DNA of 9,505 nt, from the NCBI GenBank assembly GCA_045577415.1, contig JAZNII010000075.1, positions 1 to 9,505 of the forward strand, written 5' to 3'. Positions within the stretch are counted from its first letter, which is position 1, and the number at the start of each line of letters is the position of its first letter. Made by a program: the position numbers and the translations under genes. Below, in pieces: positions 5,828 to 9,505 of the stretch. The notes under the pieces were generated by a model. That model saw nothing but the letters and a program-made list of their open reading frames with translations, was not told the DNA's origin and ran no database searches. The DNA comes from SVTX01 sp045577415 (lineage in GTDB: Bacteria; Bacillota; Clostridia; Oscillospirales; CAG-272).

Positions 5828-7707
5828 TTAAGAATTTTGAAGAGCTTGCTCAAATACAGGCTACCTGCACCGCTACTCTTGGCGACAAGTTCAGCGGCAA
5901 GGGTGAAAAGAGAGCTATGGTTCTTTGCGGCGGTACAGGTTGTCTTTCCTCCAATTCCGCAGAGATCAAGGAAAAGATCGAAAAGCTTCTTGAAGAAAAG
6001 GGTCTTACCGAGAGAGTTTCCGTAAACCTCGTTGGTTGCTTCGGCTTCTGCTCTCAGGGTCCCTTCGTAAAGATCTACCCCGAGGACACTCTTTACCGTC
6101 TCGTTCAGATCGACGACGTTGAGGAGATCATCGAAAAGGATATTATCGGCGGCGAGGTAGTTGAAAGACTTCTCTACGTTGATCCCGCAACAAAGGAAAA
6201 GGTCGCTCGTCAGGACGATATCAACTTCTACAAGAAGCAGAAGAGAATCGCGCTTCACGGCTGTGGCGTTATCAATCCCGAGGACATTAACGAGGCTCTT
6301 GGAGCCGGCGCTTTCGCAGGTCTTGCAAAGGCACTCAAGATGGACAGAGCTGACGTTATCAAGGAAGTTCTCGATTCCGGTCTCCGCGGACGCGGCGGCG
6401 GCGGCTTCCCCACAGGTAGAAAGTGGCAGTTCGCATTCGCTCAGCCCGACGGCGAAAAGTACGTTGTTTGTAACGGCGACGAGGGCGACCCCGGCGCATT
6501 CATGGACCGTTCCATTCTCGAGGGTAACCCCTTGGCAGTAATCGAGGGTATGGCTATCGCAGGCTACGCTATCGGCGCTCAGAACGGTTACTTCTACGTT
6601 CGCGCAGAGTATCCTATCGCAGTTGCTCGTCTCCAGAAGGCGATCGATCAGGCTGAAGAGATGGGACTTCTCGGCGACAACATCCTTGGAACTGACTTCT
6701 CCTTCCGCGCGCACATCCGTCTTGGTGCAGGTGCGTTCGTTTGCGGTGAGGAGACCGCTCTTCTGAACTCCATCGAGGGTCAGAGAGGTATGCCTCGTCC
6801 CCGTCCTCCTTTCCCTGCGGTTAAGGGTCTTTGGGGCTGTCCTACTATCGTTAATAACGTTGAGTCGCTTGCTTGCGTTCCTTACATACTCCGCAACGGT
6901 CCCGAGAGCATTTCCTCTATGGGTACCGAAAAGAGCAAGGGAACCAAGGTATTCGCGCTTGGCGGTAAGGTAAATAACGTAGGTCTCGTTGAGGTTCCCA
7001 TGGGAACGACTCTGCGCGAGCTTATCTACGACATCGGCGGCGGAATTCCTAACGGAAAGAAGTTCAAGGCTATTCAGACCGGTGGTCCTTCGGGCGGATG
7101 CTTGACCGAAAAGGATCTTGACACTCCCATCGACTTCGACAACCTCGTAGCTAAGGGATCCATGATGGGTTCGGGCGGAGCTGTTGTTATGGACGAGGAC
7201 AACTGCATGGTAGACGTTGCAAAGTTCTATATGGAATTCACCTGCGACGAGTCCTGCGGTAAGTGTACTCCCTGCCGTATCGGTACAAAGAGACTTCACG
7301 AGTACCTCTCAAAGATCTGCGACGGTAAGGCTACCATGCAGGATCTTGAGGATATGGAAGCTCTGGCTCAGTCCATTCAGGCAGGCTCGCTCTGCGCGCT
7401 TGGTCAGACCGCAGCTAACCCCATTCTTTCCACTCTTAAGTCCTTCAGAGACGAGTACGTTGCTCACGTAGTAGACAAGCAGTGTCCCGCAAAGGTATGT
7501 AAGAACCTTATGTCTTACGTTATCGAGATGAACAACTGTTGGGGCTGCGGACTCTGTGCAAGACAGTGTCCCGTTGACGCTATCACCGTCACCGATTACA
7601 CAGCTCCCGGCAAGAAGAAGCCCGCGTACACCATTAACCCTGTCAAGTGCGTTAAGTGCGGTCTCTGTATGTCTTCTTGTAAGTTCAAGGCAATCGTAAA
7701 GAAGTAA
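5824..7707 (+). CDS. hydB: NuoF-like FMN/NAD(H) subunit of trimeric [FeFe] hydrogenase (HydB/HndC)
   Basis: The protein (627 residues) binds FMN and NAD(H) and is the site where NAD and ferredoxin electrons meet in bifurcating hydrogenases. Domains in order: thioredoxin-like [2Fe-2S] domain (about 30-110; Cys35, Cys40, Cys72, Cys76); the 51-kDa FMN/NADH domain with GRGGGGFPTG (189-198), CNGDEGDPGAFMDR (216-229) and CGEETALLNSIEG (307-319); an SLBB-like segment (about 375-430); the [4Fe-4S] site SCGKCTPC (Cys478, Cys481, Cys484) with Cys524; and a C-terminal two-cluster ferredoxin domain (Cys572/575/578/582 and Cys609/612/615/619). The extra domains at both ends separate it from plain NuoF and match HydB. 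The start overlaps the hydC stop by 4 bp; hydA begins 16 bp downstream. All expected ligands are present. Confidence 0.94.
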   Translation: MIKNFEELAQIQATCTATLGDKFSGKGEKRAMVLCGGTGCLSSNSAEIKEKIEKLLEEKGLTERVSVNLVGCFGFCSQGPFVKIYPEDTLYRLVQIDDVEEIIEKDIIGGEVVERLLYVDPATKEKVARQDDINFYKKQKRIALHGCGVINPEDINEALGAGAFAGLAKALKMDRADVIKEVLDSGLRGRGGGGFPTGRKWQFAFAQPDGEKYVVCNGDEGDPGAFMDRSILEGNPLAVIEGMAIAGYAIGAQNGYFYVRAEYPIAVARLQKAIDQAEEMGLLGDNILGTDFSFRAHIRLGAGAFVCGEETALLNSIEGQRGMPRPRPPFPAVKGLWGCPTIVNNVESLACVPYILRNGPESISSMGTEKSKGTKVFALGGKVNNVGLVEVPMGTTLRELIYDIGGGIPNGKKFKAIQTGGPSGGCLTEKDLDTPIDFDNLVAKGSMMGSGGAVVMDEDNCMVDVAKFYMEFTCDESCGKCTPCRIGTKRLHEYLSKICDGKATMQDLEDMEALAQSIQAGSLCALGQTAANPILSTLKSFRDEYVAHVVDKQCPAKVCKNLMSYVIEMNNCWGCGLCARQCPVDAITVTDYTAPGKKKPAYTINPVKCVKCGLCMSSCKFKAIVKK

Positions 7708-7723
7708 GGGGGGATTTTGAAAA

Positions 7724-8518
7724 ATGGCATTAATTAATATTAAAATCGAAGGCGTTCCTTATCAGGTTGAAGAGGGAATGACCATACTTGAGGCTGCAAA
7801 GGCTTGCGGATACGAGATCCCCACACTTTGCGCATTCAACCACGGAGAGTGCAACAAGGGTTCCTGCCGTGTATGTCTCGTTGAGGCAACCGGCGCGAGA
7901 GGTCTTGTAGCATCCTGCGTATATCCCGTAAACGAGGGTATGGAGATCACTATCTCCTCCCCCAAGGCAGTAGCGGCAAGAAGAGCGAGCGTTGAGCTTC
8001 TTCTTTCCAACCACTCCATGCTCTGCCAGACCTGCGACAAGAACGAGAAGTGCGAGCTTCTCCACGTTGCACGTCTTACCGGTGCCAGAGACAATATGTT
8101 CCAGGGTACCAAGACCGAGACCACCGTTGACGAGATCAGCCCCTCGATAGTCAGAGACACATCTAAGTGCGTTCTCTGCGGTCGTTGCGTGGCAAGATGC
8201 TCTAACGCTCACGGAAACGGCGTTATCGGCTTCCAGAACAGAGGCTTTAAGACCATCATCGGCCCTGCCGAGAACAGAAGCTTCACCGAGTCTCCCTGTA
8301 TCCTCTGCGGACAGTGCGTAAACGTATGTCCCACCGGCGCTCTTATGGAAAAGAGCGAGATCGCAAAGGTAGACGCGGCTATGAAGGCAGGCAAGTACGT
8401 TGTCGTTCAAACCGCTCCCGCAGTAAGAGCTGCTCTTGGCGAGGAATTCGGTATGAAGATCGGTACTCCCGTAACAGGCAAGATGGTTGCCGCTCTCAAG
8501 AGACTTGGTTTCAAGTAG
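7724..8518 (+). CDS. hydA: [FeFe] hydrogenase catalytic subunit HydA/HndD, N-terminal part up to an in-frame TAG
   Basis: This frame (264 residues) holds all accessory iron-sulfur clusters of HydA: N-terminal [2Fe-2S] domain (Cys36, Cys48, Cys51, Cys65), the His-Cys3 [4Fe-4S] site (His97, Cys101, Cys104, Cys110), two ferredoxin clusters (Cys149/152/155/159 and Cys192/195/198/202), and the first about 55 residues of the H-cluster domain (TAPAVRAALGEEFG). It stops at TAG 8516-8518, in the middle of the conserved segment RLGFK-stop-VFDSNYAADLT, where relatives read straight through. ATG 7724 follows a strong AGGGGGG (7707-7713). If translation truly ends here, the product would carry clusters but no active site, similar in content to HoxU-type electron-transfer subunits; nothing suggests this is a designed split. 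More likely it is one gene with the 3' fragment, broken by error, mutation or recoding. Confidence 0.88.
   Translation: MALINIKIEGVPYQVEEGMTILEAAKACGYEIPTLCAFNHGECNKGSCRVCLVEATGARGLVASCVYPVNEGMEITISSPKAVAARRASVELLLSNHSMLCQTCDKNEKCELLHVARLTGARDNMFQGTKTETTVDEISPSIVRDTSKCVLCGRCVARCSNAHGNGVIGFQNRGFKTIIGPAENRSFTESPCILCGQCVNVCPTGALMEKSEIAKVDAAMKAGKYVVVQTAPAVRAALGEEFGMKIGTPVTGKMVAALKRLGFK
8516..8518 (+). other. In-frame amber codon inside hydA
   Basis: The TAG is codon 265 of an otherwise continuous 589-codon frame. Codons on both sides encode conserved HydA sequence with no gap or shift. In the HydA/HndD sequences I recall, this position is usually Lys (GFDKVFDT). AAG, the Lys codon this operon strongly prefers, differs from TAG by one base; TAC/TAT (Tyr) and CAG (Gln) also do. 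Confidence 0.95.
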
Positions 8519-9493
8519 GTATTCGATTCCAACTATGCGGCTGACCTTACCATTTTGGAAGAAGCTACCGAGCTTCTTGGCAGAATCAAGAACGGCGGCG
8601 CGCTTCCTATGATCACCTCCTGCTCGCCCGGATGGGTCAACTACGCAGAGCTTTACTACGGCGACTGCCTCGATCACATTTCTTCCTGCAAGTCTCCTCA
8701 CGAGATGATGGGTGCTGTCTTGAAGCACTACTATGCACAGAAGATCGGCGTTGCGGCTGATGATATGTACGTAGTTTCCATTATGCCTTGTACCGCTAAG
8801 AAGTACGAGAAGGAAAGAGACGCGCTCAAGACAAACGGACTTATGGACGTTGACGCAGTTCTCACCACACGCGAGCTTGGTAAGCTCATCAAGAGAAGCG
8901 GTATCAACTTCACAAAGCTTCCCGACGAGGAGTTTGACAACGACATTATCGGTGAGTACACAGGTGCCGGCGTTATCTTCGGAGTTACCGGCGGCGTTAT
9001 GGAGGCGGCTGTAAGAACCGCTAACTTCGTTCTTACCGGCAAGGAGATCGAAGGCGTTAAGTTTGAACCCGCAAGAGGATTTGACGGCATCAAGGAAGCA
9101 AGCCTTGACCTTAACGGTATGACCGTTAATATTGCAATCGCTCACGGTATGAAGAACGCAAAGGTTCTTCTCGATCAGATCCGCGCAGGCGAGAGCAAGT
9201 ATCACTTCATCGAGATCATGGGATGTCCCGGCGGGTGTATCAACGGCGGTGGTCAGCCTTACGTTCGTGAGTGCTTCCTTCCTAACGAGGACGCAGACAT
9301 CATGGACACCTACAAGGAAAAGAGAGCTAAGGCGCTCTACTCCGAGGACGAGAGACAGGTTATCCGCCAGTCTCACAACAATCCTCAGATCAAGGCGCTC
9401 TACGACGAGTTCCTTGGCGAGCCTAACTCTCATAAGGCTCACGAGCTGCTCCATACCCACTATGGCGCTCGCGTACCTTTCCCTGAGAAGTAA
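8519..9493 (+). CDS. hydA: [FeFe] hydrogenase catalytic subunit HydA/HndD, H-cluster part after the TAG
   Basis: Homology to HydA resumes with the very next codon, in the same frame, and runs to TAA 9491-9493. A gene finder would probably start it at TTG 8555 or ATG 8609, but neither has a ribosome binding site, so independent translation is doubtful. Numbered in the joined protein of 589 residues, the active-site motifs are L1 TSCSPGW (298-304), L2 IMPCTAKKYE (353-362, Cys356) and L3 IMGCPGGCINGGGQP (498-512, Cys501 and Cys505), plus GVTGGVMEAAVR. These hold the H-cluster, where protons are reduced to H2 or H2 is split. L1 has Ser301 where well-studied monomeric hydrogenases have a second Cys, and L3 has Gly where MACPGGC is usual. 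There is no C-terminal extra [2Fe-2S] domain as in the longer Thermotoga HydA. There is no further stop or frameshift, so no sign of long decay. Confidence 0.88.
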   Translation, partial: VFDSNYAADLTILEEATELLGRIKNGGALPMITSCSPGWVNYAELYYGDCLDHISSCKSPHEMMGAVLKHYYAQKIGVAADDMYVVSIMPCTAKKYEKERDALKTNGLMDVDAVLTTRELGKLIKRSGINFTKLPDEEFDNDIIGEYTGAGVIFGVTGGVMEAAVRTANFVLTGKEIEGVKFEPARGFDGIKEASLDLNGMTVNIAIAHGMKNAKVLLDQIRAGESKYHFIEIMGCPGGCINGGGQPYVRECFLPNEDADIMDTYKEKRAKALYSEDERQVIRQSHNNPQIKALYDEFLGEPNSHKAHELLHTHYGARVPFPEK

Positions 9494-9505
9494 TATTTAA
9501 ATAGT

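Noticed and set aside
5824..6150. Missing HndB subunit in the hydrogenase operon
   Set aside because: The thioredoxin-like [2Fe-2S] domain that HndB provides in four-subunit enzymes is fused to the N-terminus of HydB here (Cys35, 40, 72, 76), as in three-subunit HydABC.
8516..8518. Selenocysteine insertion or a programmed frameshift as the explanation of the hydA break
   Set aside because: The codon is TAG, not TGA, and both halves are in the same frame, so no shift is needed.
8505..8532. Weak hairpin with the hydA TAG in its loop (TTGG..TC with GA..CCAA), as a possible recoding signal
   Set aside because: Only four plus two base pairs around a 12-nt loop with an internal mismatch; this is expected by chance and does not resemble a described readthrough or pyrrolysine element.
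7730..9460. Long open frame on the minus strand (576 residues) antisense to hydA
   Set aside because: It mirrors the codon bias of the hydrogenase gene, has no recognisable domain or ribosome binding site, and the plus-strand protein carries clear cluster motifs. A similar 515-residue antisense frame at 5752-7299 is rejected for the same reason.

Overview
The window reads as chromosome of an anaerobic, fermentative member of the Clostridia (Bacillota). The evidence is AGGAGG-type ribosome binding sites before nearly every gene, sigma-A style promoters, a long-form hpf, a comF-mreB pair, and an NADH-linked [FeFe] hydrogenase operon of the kind found in gut and other anaerobic Clostridia. I cannot place it to genus.

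Layout from left to right: the 3' end of a comF-type phosphoribosyltransferase gene (1-375); a good promoter and an mreB/mbl-type actin gene (547-1578); a pepD-type M20 dipeptidase (1671-3116); a non-coding 206-bp MITE-like element with 46-47 bp inverted ends (3131-3336) lying between pepD and a shared, apparently bidirectional terminator (3356-3393); the convergent gene for long ribosome hibernation factor hpf (3404-3940, minus strand); a 500-bp AT-rich divergent intergenic region holding the hpf leader, a nested inverted-repeat structure and a perfect-consensus promoter; an SDR oxidoreductase with an unusual nucleotide-binding loop (4443-5243); then a three-gene hydrogenase operon running to the end (5336-9493).

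The hydrogenase operon is ordered hydC (NuoE-like), hydB (NuoF-like, with its own N-terminal thioredoxin-like [2Fe-2S] domain and C-terminal ferredoxin domain) and hydA (catalytic [FeFe] subunit). This matches trimeric electron-bifurcating/confurcating hydrogenases, which couple NADH and reduced ferredoxin to H2. No maturation genes (hydE, hydF, hydG) are in the window.

The main oddity is in hydA. The reading frame is broken by one in-frame TAG at 8516-8518 and then continues in the same frame for 324 sense codons with H-cluster motifs L2 and L3 in place; L1 is present as a TSCSPGW variant. The two halves together have the length and domain order of one normal HydA. The eight other stops are seven TAA (including the true hydA end) and one TGA, with no TAG. 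A sequencing or assembly error, a fresh nonsense mutation, or UAG readthrough/recoding would all fit, and the window alone cannot decide among them. The second notable item is the MITE-like element, whose ends each hold two small hairpins that differ between ends by pair-preserving changes.
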